Assembly: GCA_021647265.1 (NCBI GenBank)
Contig: JAKIVA010000009.1
Span: 4,294 to 68,293 of the forward strand
Source: Lutibacter sp.
Lineage (GTDB): Bacteria; Bacteroidota; Bacteroidia; Flavobacteriales; Flavobacteriaceae
Direction: 5' to 3'
Length of the DNA stretch: 64,000 nt
The translations under genes were made by a program, and so were the position numbers. The notes under the pieces were generated by a model. It was not told the origin of the DNA. It made no database searches and saw nothing but the letters and a program-made list of their open reading frames with translations. Below, one piece after another: positions 17,378 to 25,490 of this stretch (positions are counted from its first letter, which is position 1; each line of letters opens with the position of its first letter).

Positions 17378-20320
17378 TTAAAAATTAAAGATTACACCAA
17401 ATTTATATACTGCAGGAATAGGTACATTAGCCATATCCTGTCCTGTTACTCCATTGGTTTGTCCTTGAGTATTTACCTCTGGATCAAATCCATAATAATT
17501 ATCAATTGATATTAAGTTTGTTCCACTTAATGTGAATTTAACATTTTTAATATAATTTTTGTTTAATTTCAAATTATAAGTAAGTGCAACTTCTCTAAGT
17601 TTGATATAAGATCCATCTTCGATAAAAGATTCAAAAATACCAAAGTTTGCAATTGAATTTCCTTTAGGGATGATTCCATTCAACTCATCAGCTGTAGCTT
17701 TTCCTCCTGCAAAAAGATATCCCATACGTTTATCCCAACTCATTACATCATTTCCTTGAGAAATATCCCATTGAAATCTAAAACCAAAGTTTTTATATTT
17801 AAACTCATTTGTTATAGAGGCAACAAAATCTGGGTTAGGGTCTCCAATAATTTTTCTTAGCGTAGTTCCTGTAGGTTGCCCATTAGCATCATAATCTTGT
17901 ACAGGTGTATTTCCCTCATAGTGACCTAATGCTTTTTGTACTTTTCCATCTGGAGTTAGCAGAATTTCTCCGTTGGTATCTCTAGCAAAAAAAGTTCCAT
18001 AAAATACACCAATTGCTTCTCCATCTTGAGCTACTGAAGTTCCAAACATTCCTAATCCTTGTCTAAATCCTTCAACATCTGTAACATTATTTTTGTTACG
18101 GCTAAATGTACTGGTAATTGTCCAGTTTAAATTTTCACCTCTAATAGGAGTACCTTTCAAGAGTATTTCAAACCCTTTATTTGTCATATTTGCAACATTT
18201 GCAAATTGTTGATCAAAACCTGTTGAAGGTGATAAAGGGCGGTTTACTAATAAATCTTGTACTTCTTGACTGTAGTAAGAGAATTCTATACTTAATCTAT
18301 TGTCGAACATAGACGTATCAAATCCAAATTCCATCTCAGTTTGCCTTTCAGGTTTTAAGTTAGAATTACCTTGTGTTGTTGAAGGTATAAATCCAATATT
18401 TCCGTTATATACAGAACTGTTGTAATTTGTATAAATTTGAAAAGGGTCTAAAGCAGTAAGGTTACCTGCTTGTCCCCAAGCAGCACGCAATTTAAATGAG
18501 TCAAAAGTATCTCCTAAAGCATTTACCCAAAAATCTTCATCAGAAATAGCATAGGAAGAACTTACTTTAGGGTAGAATTGTTGACGTTCATCTACTCCAA
18601 AAGTAGAAGCTCCATCCAATCTTCCTGCTAGCGTAAGGAATAATTTGTCTTTATATCCAAAACTTTGTTGTAAATACCCTCCCCAAAAAGAAGCTTGAGT
18701 TCTGTAATCTACACCCGATGCAGCTGATGCAGGGTCAGTTACAATTACTCCGTCAATGGCACTAACCAAATTGTTTGTAACACCAAAAATTTGTCTTTCT
18801 TCATATTGGTAGCTGTATCCAGCACCCGTAGTAGATTTTAAATCATCACTTATATCAAACTGATAACTCAAATTAATATCACTATTTAACATGTCAGAAC
18901 TAATTGTCGCTTTTTGAGACAGCCCATTTACCTTCGTGTTAAATCCGTTAGGAATATAAATTAATCCTTCTGAATTAGAGTGGTCATATCCTAAAGTGTA
19001 ATTAAATCTGAAACCTTCAAAAGGTGTTAATTTTAATTGAATATCGCTAATAGATCTAAAGTTTGTTGTTGTAGCATCAACTCTGTCAATGGCTTCATAC
19101 GGATTTGCCATCCAACCAATATTTGGATAATTTCCAAATTCGTCAGGTTCAGGATTGTTTAAGTTATCTGCAAAAATAAGACTTGTGATTGGGCCATAAT
19201 TTGTACCATTTGGCATATCAGTACTTTTATTGAATGAAACAAATGATCCTGCTGAAATAGAAACCCAATCATATAATTCTTGATCTAATCGTATACGTAA
19301 GGTTTTTCTGTCAAAATCTGTATTTCTAACAATACCATCATTTTTATATTGTGAGGCTGAAAAAGAATATTTTGTTTTTTCAGTACCTCCATTGATGTTT
19401 AATGAATTTTCAAATCCATAAGCCGTATTAAAGATGTAGTCTTGATAGTTGTAACGAGTTGCAGGTACTGCAACATCGCCATCCCATTTAAGTTGTGCGT
19501 CATTGTAAGGCAAAGCTTTTCTCAAGTTATTAACATTAAAACTTGTAGAATACGTAATTCTAGGCTCTCCTACCTTTCCTCTTTTAGTAAAGATTTGAAC
19601 TACTCCATTACTTGCTCTAGATCCGTAGATTGCAGCGGCAGCAGCACCTTTTAATACTTCAATACGTTCAATGTCATCAGGGTTGATGTCAACCAACCTG
19701 TTTTGAGTATAACCTCCTAAATTAATTAATGCGGAAGAGCTGTTATTTGTTATTACTCCATCAATGATGTATAGCGGGTCAGAACTACCTACTAATGTAC
19801 TAGCACCTCTTAATTTAATGGAAACACCTCCAGAAGGATTTCCTGAGTTTCTACTAATTTGTGCCCCAGCAATTTGACCTTGAAGAGCTTCGCCAATACT
19901 TACAACAGCTTTAGATTCACTTAAGTCGTCGGCACTTAAGGTTGATATGGCAGATCCGAGTTGTTTTTTTGTGGAAATCCCAGAAGTACCAGTAACGATA
20001 ACCTCGTCTAAGTTTAGTAAATCTTCAACTAATTTAAAATTAATTGGATTCTTATTTTCAATTTTCTTCGTACTAGGTTTCATACCTAAATACGAACATT
20101 TTAGCTCTTGTCCTATATTAGCTGTTATGGTGTAGTTACCATTAAAATCGGTTTGAGCACCTGTTTTTTTGCCAACGACAACAATGTTTGCTCCAGGGAT
20201 AGGAGAACCATATTCGTCAGTTACTGTTCCAGTGATTTCGATTTCTTGGGAAAAAACACTTAAACTACTAAATAGTAGAGCAATAATAATTAAATTAATG
20301 CGTGTAAAAATACTTTTCAT
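17378..20320 (-). CDS. SusC/RagA-type TonB-dependent transporter
   Basis: 980 residues: signal peptide (ending LFSSLSVFSQ), a carboxypeptidase-regulatory-like domain (TGTVTDEYGSPIPGANI), the SusC plug with LDEVIVTGTSG and ADDLSESKAVVSIGEALQG, plug motifs LYIIDGVI and AAAAIYGSRASNGVV, then a 22-strand barrel ending in Phe (FGVIFNF). It would import oligosaccharides across the outer membrane using TonB-ExbBD energy. ATG 20320 is chosen; an in-frame GTG at 20344 lies within the probable leader. A minus-strand TAGTTTTG at 20346-20353 is a candidate -7 element. Duplicated 10-bp repeats lie at 20411-20430 upstream. Confidence 0.93.
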   Translation of the reverse strand: MKSIFTRINLIIIALLFSSLSVFSQEIEITGTVTDEYGSPIPGANIVVVGKKTGAQTDFNGNYTITANIGQELKCSYLGMKPSTKKIENKNPINFKLVEDLLNLDEVIVTGTSGISTKKQLGSAISTLSADDLSESKAVVSIGEALQGQIAGAQISRNSGNPSGGVSIKLRGASTLVGSSDPLYIIDGVITNNSSSALINLGGYTQNRLVDINPDDIERIEVLKGAAAAAIYGSRASNGVVQIFTKRGKVGEPRITYSTSFNVNNLRKALPYNDAQLKWDGDVAVPATRYNYQDYIFNTAYGFENSLNINGGTEKTKYSFSASQYKNDGIVRNTDFDRKTLRIRLDQELYDWVSISAGSFVSFNKSTDMPNGTNYGPITSLIFADNLNNPEPDEFGNYPNIGWMANPYEAIDRVDATTTNFRSISDIQLKLTPFEGFRFNYTLGYDHSNSEGLIYIPNGFNTKVNGLSQKATISSDMLNSDINLSYQFDISDDLKSTTGAGYSYQYEERQIFGVTNNLVSAIDGVIVTDPASAASGVDYRTQASFWGGYLQQSFGYKDKLFLTLAGRLDGASTFGVDERQQFYPKVSSSYAISDEDFWVNALGDTFDSFKLRAAWGQAGNLTALDPFQIYTNYNSSVYNGNIGFIPSTTQGNSNLKPERQTEMEFGFDTSMFDNRLSIEFSYYSQEVQDLLVNRPLSPSTGFDQQFANVANMTNKGFEILLKGTPIRGENLNWTITSTFSRNKNNVTDVEGFRQGLGMFGTSVAQDGEAIGVFYGTFFARDTNGEILLTPDGKVQKALGHYEGNTPVQDYDANGQPTGTTLRKIIGDPNPDFVASITNEFKYKNFGFRFQWDISQGNDVMSWDKRMGYLFAGGKATADELNGIIPKGNSIANFGIFESFIEDGSYIKLREVALTYNLKLNKNYIKNVKFTLSGTNLISIDNYYGFDPEVNTQGQTNGVTGQDMANVPIPAVYKFGVIFNF

Positions 20321-20345
20321 TTGGTATTTATTTATGTTAAACACC

Positions 20346-20353
20346 CAAAACTA
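20346..20353 (-). promoter_or_regulatory. Candidate -7 element for susC
   Basis: The minus-strand sequence TAGTTTTG fits TAnnTTTG and would place the transcription start near 20340, about 20 bases before the ATG. No TTG is found at the usual 17-23 bp distance, so the promoter may need an activator or be weak. Confidence 0.4.
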
Positions 20354-20410
20354 CTAATTTTTTCTTAATTACGTTAATAAATTGTTAATTAAATGCAAAA
20401 ATTAACATTC

Positions 20411-20430
20411 AAAACAGCAAAAAACAGCAA
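20411..20430 (-). promoter_or_regulatory. Two perfect 10-bp direct repeats upstream of susC, candidate DeoR operator
   Basis: AAAACAGCAA occurs twice head-to-tail. On the coding strand this reads TTGCTGTTTT twice, so TGC-containing T-rich half-sites fall on the same helical face. DeoR-family repressors often bind direct repeats at one-turn spacing, and a DeoR gene begins the adjacent transcript. A similar three-copy array lies before nagB at 21533-21562. Confidence 0.45.
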
Positions 20431-20454
20431 TTATATATGTTTTTGTGAAGTTTT

Positions 20455-21204
20455 TTAAAGGATTTTAACTCCCTTTTCTTTAAAATCATTAAAAGTAGAG
20501 TCTTCAGGATCAATATTGGTCACAATGGTGTCGATTTTATGAATAGGAGCTACTGCATACCGTTTAATTTTATTTATTTTGTTTTTAGTGCAGAGTACAA
20601 TAACTTTATTGCTGGCAGATATCATGCATTTTTTTATGTGAGAGACTTCCCAGTTTGGTTCTGTCATTCCGCTAGAAACATTGATACCTTCAGTTCCCAT
20701 AAAACATAAGTCTGTTCTTAATTGAGATATTGAAGATACCACATCTAAACCAATAGTAACTTGTGCGGGCTTGTATAGTTTACCTCCAATAAAAATAATT
20801 TCAATAGACGGGTGTTTAGTTAATTCAAGTGCGATAGGTAGGCTGTACGTATAAATAGTAGCATTAATATCTGACGGTATAATCTTGGCTAATTGTAAGT
20901 TGGTTGTACTTCCACTCATAATAATAACTTGCCCTTCTTTTATTAAGCCTAACGCTTTTTTAGCAATGGTATTTTTTTCTTCTAAGTTAAAATTACTTCT
21001 TTCAAGGTATGATGAGGCTAAACTATCTATAGGTAGGGCGCCGCCATGAACCTTCTTAATTAATTTTTTGGAGGATAATTCGTTTAAATCCCTTCTAATG
21101 GTGTCTTCAGAAACTTTTAATTCAATACTTAAATCGGTAGATAAAACTTTTCTACTTAATTTAATCTTATTTAATATATATTGGTGTCTTTCTTCTTTTA
21201 GCAT
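20455..21204 (-). CDS. DeoR-family transcriptional regulator
   Basis: 249 residues. The N-terminus MLKEERHQYILNKI leads into a DeoR winged helix (STDLSIELKVSEDTIRRDLNEL) and the wing KKLIKKVHGGAL; the C-terminal half is the DeoRC sugar-phosphate sensor (AKKALGLIKEGQVIIMSGST, LRTDLCFMGTEGIN, KVIVLCTKNKI). DeoR regulators of this subgroup are usually released from DNA by a phosphosugar. Located between susC and nagB, it most likely senses an amino-sugar phosphate such as GlcN6P or GlcNAc6P (inference). I use ATG 21204 because it matches the typical family start; an in-frame GTG at 21237 would add 11 residues. Confidence 0.9.
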   Translation of the reverse strand: MLKEERHQYILNKIKLSRKVLSTDLSIELKVSEDTIRRDLNELSSKKLIKKVHGGALPIDSLASSYLERSNFNLEEKNTIAKKALGLIKEGQVIIMSGSTTNLQLAKIIPSDINATIYTYSLPIALELTKHPSIEIIFIGGKLYKPAQVTIGLDVVSSISQLRTDLCFMGTEGINVSSGMTEPNWEVSHIKKCMISASNKVIVLCTKNKINKIKRYAVAPIHKIDTIVTNIDPEDSTFNDFKEKGVKIL

Positions 21205-21532
21205 CCTGTATACGTTGTTAATTGTATTAACAACCACAAATATGCAAAATATTTTTATCTTTTTTGAATGTTCAGGTTTTAAGTTTAAATTTAAAATAAT
21301 TTTTACTAACGAATTTTAAATTAAAAACAGAAGTTCTTGAAATATCTGTTTATTCACGCTATTTTAGGTTACTAAAAATATTAATTTAGAATGTTGTGTT
21401 GAATTTAAGATGTTGATTTGTTTTTTGTCTTTATGTATAGTTTTAAGTGGCTTAGTGTATGAAGTTAATCTTAAATATCTACAAATTATATTAGATTTTA
21501 AAATAAGCATTTTTATAATTCATAAATTTTAA

Positions 21533-21562
21533 CGCACAAAAATGCATAAAAACGCATAGAAT
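21533..21562 (+). promoter_or_regulatory. Three tandem 10-bp repeats upstream of nagB, candidate operator
   Basis: The blocks CGCACAAAAA, TGCATAAAAA and CGCATAGAAT follow each other with exact 10-bp period (21533, 21543, 21553), about 55 bp before the nagB ATG. On the opposite strand each reads as a TGCrTTTTT-type unit. Helical phasing and position between a DeoR-type regulator and its likely target suggest a regulator-binding array. The remaining intergenic DNA (21205-21616) is very AT-rich; I found no convincing TTG/TAnnTTTG promoter pair for nagB. Confidence 0.5.
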
Positions 21563-21616
21563 CTTTTTTTTAAGCATTATTATTTTTAAATTTACAAATT
21601 ATAAATATAAGAGATA

Positions 21617-23554
21617 ATGAAAGATACTCAACAAGCTAATCTGAAAAATATTAAATACCAAGAAGCTGGTAAATTTGAAGATACTAGATTTGAAAAAATT
21701 CACAATGTGATTTTTTCAAACTCTAATATTGGATCTAAGACTGTTGCTCGTGAAATAGCCGATTTGATTTTAAGCAAACAAAAAGAAGGAAAAAAATGTG
21801 TCTTAGGTTTGGCAACAGGATCATCTCCTATAAAAGTTTATGAAGAGTTAGTGAGAATGCATAAAGAAGAAGGTTTAAGTTTTTCAAATGTTATTACCTT
21901 TAATTTAGACGAGTATTATCCGATGGATAAAAGTAATATTCAGAGTTATTTTTATTTTATGCACGAGCATTTGTTTAATCACGTTGATATATTACCTGAA
22001 AATGTTCATATACCAAATGGTACAGTTACCAGTAGTGAGTTACACCAATATTGCATCGAATACGAAAAAATGATTGAAGAAAATGGAGGAATAGATTTGC
22101 AATTATTAGGAATTGGCCGAACAGGTCATATTGGTTTTAATGAGCCGGGCTCTCACTTTAATTCAGAAACAAGGAGTATTACGTTAGATTATATTACGAG
22201 GGCTGATGCAGCATCTGCTTTTTTAGGAATAGATAATGTTCCAAAGAAAGCAATAACAATGGGTATAAGAACAGTTAGAAAAGCTAAAAGAATTATTTTA
22301 TTAGCTTGGGGACATAACAAATCATTGATTATAAAAAAGACAATTGAAGGTGAGGTATCATCAAAAGTGCCAGCAACTTATTTACAACATCACAAGAACA
22401 CAACATTTGTATTAGATGCTGAGGCTGCTTCGGAATTAACAAGAATTAATACGCCTTGGTTGGTAGGACCTTGTATTTGGGATGAGAAATTGAGCAGTAA
22501 AGCAATTATTTGGTTGTGCCAAAAAACAGGGAAATCAATTCTTAAATTAATAGATGAGGATTATAATGATAATGGGATGTCTAGTTTATTGGCAGAAGAA
22601 GGTTCTTCATACGACCTAAATATTAAAATGTTTAATAAAGTACAGCATACCATTACGGGTTGGCCAGGTGGTAAACCATATGCTGATGATACTTCAAGAC
22701 CAGAAAGAGCAATTCCAACTAAAAAGAGAGTTCTTATTTTTAGCCCGCATCCAGATGATGACGTAATATCAATGGGAGGTACTTTTGATAGATTAGTGAG
22801 TCAGGGACACGAGGTTCATATTGCATATCAAACTTCTGGAAATATTGCTGTTTCGGATTATGAAGCCTTGAAATTTGCAGAAGTATCAAAAGAAATGAAC
22901 TGTAACAAAGATAATACTTTTATTACAGCAATTATTGACCAAATTAAATCTAAAAAAGAAAATGTAATAGACACCATTGAAGTAAGAAAACTCAAAGGGT
23001 TGATAAGAAAAAGAGAGTCTTTAGCCGCTACAAGGTATTTAGGTGTTCCTGATGAAAATGTACACTTTTTGAATTTACCTTTTTATGAAACAGGGAGTAT
23101 CAAAAAAAACCCATTAGGAAAAGAAGATATTAAAATAATGTGTAACATTATTGAAGACATCAAACCACATCAAATATATGCCGCGGGAGATTTAGCAGAT
23201 CCACATGGAACACATAGAGTTAGCTTAAATGCGCTTTTTGAATCTTTAGCATTACTAAAATCAAAACCGTTTATGAATGACTGTTGGGTTTGGTTGTATA
23301 AAGGAGCTTGGCAGGAATGGGAAATTCATGAAATAGATATGGCGGTTCCAATGAGTCCAGATCAGGTATTAAAGAAAAGAAAAGCCATATTCTTTCATCA
23401 ATCTCAAAAAGATGGGGTTATATTTCAAGGGAGTGATATTAGAGAGTTTTGGATGCGTGCTGAAGACAGAAACACAAAAACGGCTGAAAAATACAAAGAA
23501 TTAGGTTTGGCCGATTATGCTGCAATAGAAGCATTTGTGAGATGGCATTATTAA
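21617..23554 (+). CDS. nagB: Glucosamine-6-phosphate deaminase fused to a PIG-L/LmbE deacetylase-like domain
   Basis: 645 residues. The first about 290 form the NagB isomerase/deaminase domain: LGLATGSSPIKVYEELVRM, FNLDEYYPM (catalytic Asp), GIGRTGHIGFNEPG (catalytic His/Glu loop). From about residue 365 follows a PIG-L deacetylase-like domain with the zinc motif FSPHPDDDVISMGG (near 371) and the second motif DPHGTHRV (near 528). NagB converts GlcN6P to fructose-6-P and ammonia. PIG-L domains deacetylate GlcNAc-bearing compounds, so the tail could supply a deacetylation step. This fused form is widespread in Bacteroidota and about 2.4 times the length of E. coli NagB. It is divergent from the DeoR gene and probably its target. 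Confidence 0.92.
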   Translation: MKDTQQANLKNIKYQEAGKFEDTRFEKIHNVIFSNSNIGSKTVAREIADLILSKQKEGKKCVLGLATGSSPIKVYEELVRMHKEEGLSFSNVITFNLDEYYPMDKSNIQSYFYFMHEHLFNHVDILPENVHIPNGTVTSSELHQYCIEYEKMIEENGGIDLQLLGIGRTGHIGFNEPGSHFNSETRSITLDYITRADAASAFLGIDNVPKKAITMGIRTVRKAKRIILLAWGHNKSLIIKKTIEGEVSSKVPATYLQHHKNTTFVLDAEAASELTRINTPWLVGPCIWDEKLSSKAIIWLCQKTGKSILKLIDEDYNDNGMSSLLAEEGSSYDLNIKMFNKVQHTITGWPGGKPYADDTSRPERAIPTKKRVLIFSPHPDDDVISMGGTFDRLVSQGHEVHIAYQTSGNIAVSDYEALKFAEVSKEMNCNKDNTFITAIIDQIKSKKENVIDTIEVRKLKGLIRKRESLAATRYLGVPDENVHFLNLPFYETGSIKKNPLGKEDIKIMCNIIEDIKPHQIYAAGDLADPHGTHRVSLNALFESLALLKSKPFMNDCWVWLYKGAWQEWEIHEIDMAVPMSPDQVLKKRKAIFFHQSQKDGVIFQGSDIREFWMRAEDRNTKTAEKYKELGLADYAAIEAFVRWHY

Positions 23555-23618
23555 GGAATGTTTGAAAGAGTATTGAATTTTAAAGAAATCCGCTGTTTTT
23601 AAGTGTTATTTTATTGAA

Positions 23619-24887
23619 TTAAACCTTAACAATTAGTAATAATAAGATACTTAGAAAAATAATAGCTGAGAATCCAATAACAATTTTAGACATTATTTTT
23701 TTATTTCCAAAAAACAGTGCATATCCCATCTTAATTAAAGCATTACTTATAGTGGCCAATATTGTTGCTTGAACAACTAGAGTTATTGTAAGTGAATTAT
23801 TTTTAGTTTGAAATAAATTTAATATAAAAGGGTCAATATCAGTAACTCCAACAATTACGGATAATATTTTTACACCAGAATTCCCATAATATTTAAGTAC
23901 TAAATCTGTAATCATTGCAAAAATTACAAATAACAATCCAAATATAAAAGCCGTTTTAAACTCTAGAGGATTTTTATAAGTGATTAACTGTTTATTAGCT
24001 TCATTAATTGTGTCTTTAGCATTAAAAAATAAGGCTAAAAGAATACTAAAAAAGGTTAATGGAATAAAAAAATACAATAGAGATTGTGCTATTGTTTTAT
24101 TAAAAATAAAGGCTAAAACCAATAAGCGAATATACATCATTGCAGTTGCAAATAAAATACTGGCAACAATTTTAGATGCTGAAGAACCTTCCTTACTTTT
24201 TCGAGCGAGAACTATGGTAGTTGCAGTACTACTGTACATTCCTCCCAGAATACCTGTTAGTAATAATCCTGCATTTTGAAATACATATTTTTGTAATAAA
24301 TAACTAATATATGATATGGTTGAAACAGCAACAATTGCTAACCAAAATTTGTATGGTGAAATACTAATGAAAGAAAAAATAGGCTCATTTGGAAGTATTG
24401 GTAGAATAATTCCTGCAATTATAATAAATTTGGCAAGTGTAATAAACTCTGTATTACTTATCTTTTGTGATATTTTAAACAAATCTTCTTTAATTTCTAA
24501 CAAAATAAGAATTCCTACAATTATAGATAAAACCATCCAATGAGGTTGAGTATAAATTATAGGTGTAATTGTGTAGGTTAAAAGTACTGCAATTATAGAA
24601 GTAAATCCGGCTAAGGATGTTTTCATTATTTTATAATTATAAAAAATAGCTAATAGAATAGTTAATGTTACAAATCCAGTTAAAAAAGGAATATATGTAA
24701 TGGGGTTTAAAGTATATAGTACAAAACCTAATATACCAACGAGTGCGAAAGTTCTATCTGTACCAAATAAGACTTCATTTTTTTGTTTTGCGTGAATTTT
24801 TCTCTGTTCTAAACCTATTAGAAGAGAAAATATAGTGACTAAAAAAAAATTGATAAAATCTTGAGGTATGCTTTTAAAAAGTTCCAT
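23619..24887 (-). CDS. MgtC/SapB-type membrane protein with DUF4010-like region
   Basis: 422 residues with about 12 hydrophobic helices. The N-terminal domain has the MgtC pattern: FFLVTIFSLLIGLEQRKIHA, FGTDRTFALVGILGFVLY. The remaining helices (TGILGGMYSSTATTIVLARKS, VIVGVTDIDPFILNLF) match the DUF4010 arrangement. MgtC proteins modulate cation homeostasis and ATP synthase in pathogens, but the function of this long form is unknown. It is a monocistronic minus-strand gene, convergent with nagB across a 64-bp gap that has no clear terminator. Confidence 0.75.
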   Translation of the reverse strand: MELFKSIPQDFINFFLVTIFSLLIGLEQRKIHAKQKNEVLFGTDRTFALVGILGFVLYTLNPITYIPFLTGFVTLTILLAIFYNYKIMKTSLAGFTSIIAVLLTYTITPIIYTQPHWMVLSIIVGILILLEIKEDLFKISQKISNTEFITLAKFIIIAGIILPILPNEPIFSFISISPYKFWLAIVAVSTISYISYLLQKYVFQNAGLLLTGILGGMYSSTATTIVLARKSKEGSSASKIVASILFATAMMYIRLLVLAFIFNKTIAQSLLYFFIPLTFFSILLALFFNAKDTINEANKQLITYKNPLEFKTAFIFGLLFVIFAMITDLVLKYYGNSGVKILSVIVGVTDIDPFILNLFQTKNNSLTITLVVQATILATISNALIKMGYALFFGNKKIMSKIVIGFSAIIFLSILLLLIVKV

Positions 24888-24977
24888 TAAATCTAAATTA
24901 AAGAGATAAAGGTATGTAAAATTAGCATAGAATTAGTTAAATAAACCTGTAAAAAACAGCTTTAATTCAAATAATAG

Positions 24978-25368
24978 TGGAGACGCCGGGAATCGAACCC
25001 GGGTCCAAACAAGCAACTAAAATAGTTTCTACATGCTTAGTTTTCATTTAGTTTTCGACTTAAAGATGATTGAAAACTACCCACTTTAAGCTTAGTTTCT
25101 TTAGTTTCAAAATGCTATCGAAACCGTAGCAAATCTATGTTAACTTTTACGATGCCTCTAATCTGACCGCCGCTAACCAAGGCTTTCAAGAGACATTTAG
25201 CTTTTGCACCTTGTGCAACGAGGCTCATCCTACTATAATTCGGATTAAGCAGCTAAAGCGTAGTTATCTTCGCCGTTTAAAATGTTGAAATTGAGATTTA
25301 CGAGTGCTATTTCATTACTCGACATGCTTCTACTTTAATTGACCTTGCAGTCAAAACCAGTCGTCCCC
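24978..25368 (-). ncRNA. ssrA: tmRNA (SsrA), tag GEDNYALAA
   Basis: On the minus strand the 5' end is GGGGACGACTGGTTTTGAC and the 3' end is the T-arm GGGTTCGATTCCC followed by GGCGTCTCCA. The 5' GGGGAC pairs with 3' GTCTCC to make the tRNA-like acceptor stem. The CCA is not encoded (the genome reads CTA), so it must be added after transcription. The tag reading frame occupies 25274-25245 and reads GEDNYALAA followed by TAA. tmRNA with SmpB rescues stalled ribosomes and marks the nascent chain for ClpXP. A minus-strand TAAATTTG at 25404-25411 could be the -7 element of a precursor, and a perfect palindrome TCCTTTTAAAAGGA (25387-25400) lies between it and the mature 5' end. The 5' boundary may be off by one or two bases. 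Confidence 0.93.
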
Positions 25369-25490
25369 AATAATTCAAAGAACATATCCTTTTAAAAGGA
25401 AGGCAAATTTATGAAAAATATGTTAAACTAATTACTTGTTATATTCTTTAATTCACAATATATTCGTATCAAAATTTATACCAGTTATTT

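Noticed and set aside
23980..24279. 99-codon plus-strand frame within the MgtC-like gene
   Set aside because: Antisense to transmembrane segments; no start context or domain.
24978..25015. Separate tRNA gene suggested by the T-arm-like sequence
   Set aside because: It is the tRNA-like 3' domain of the tmRNA, which continues to 25368.
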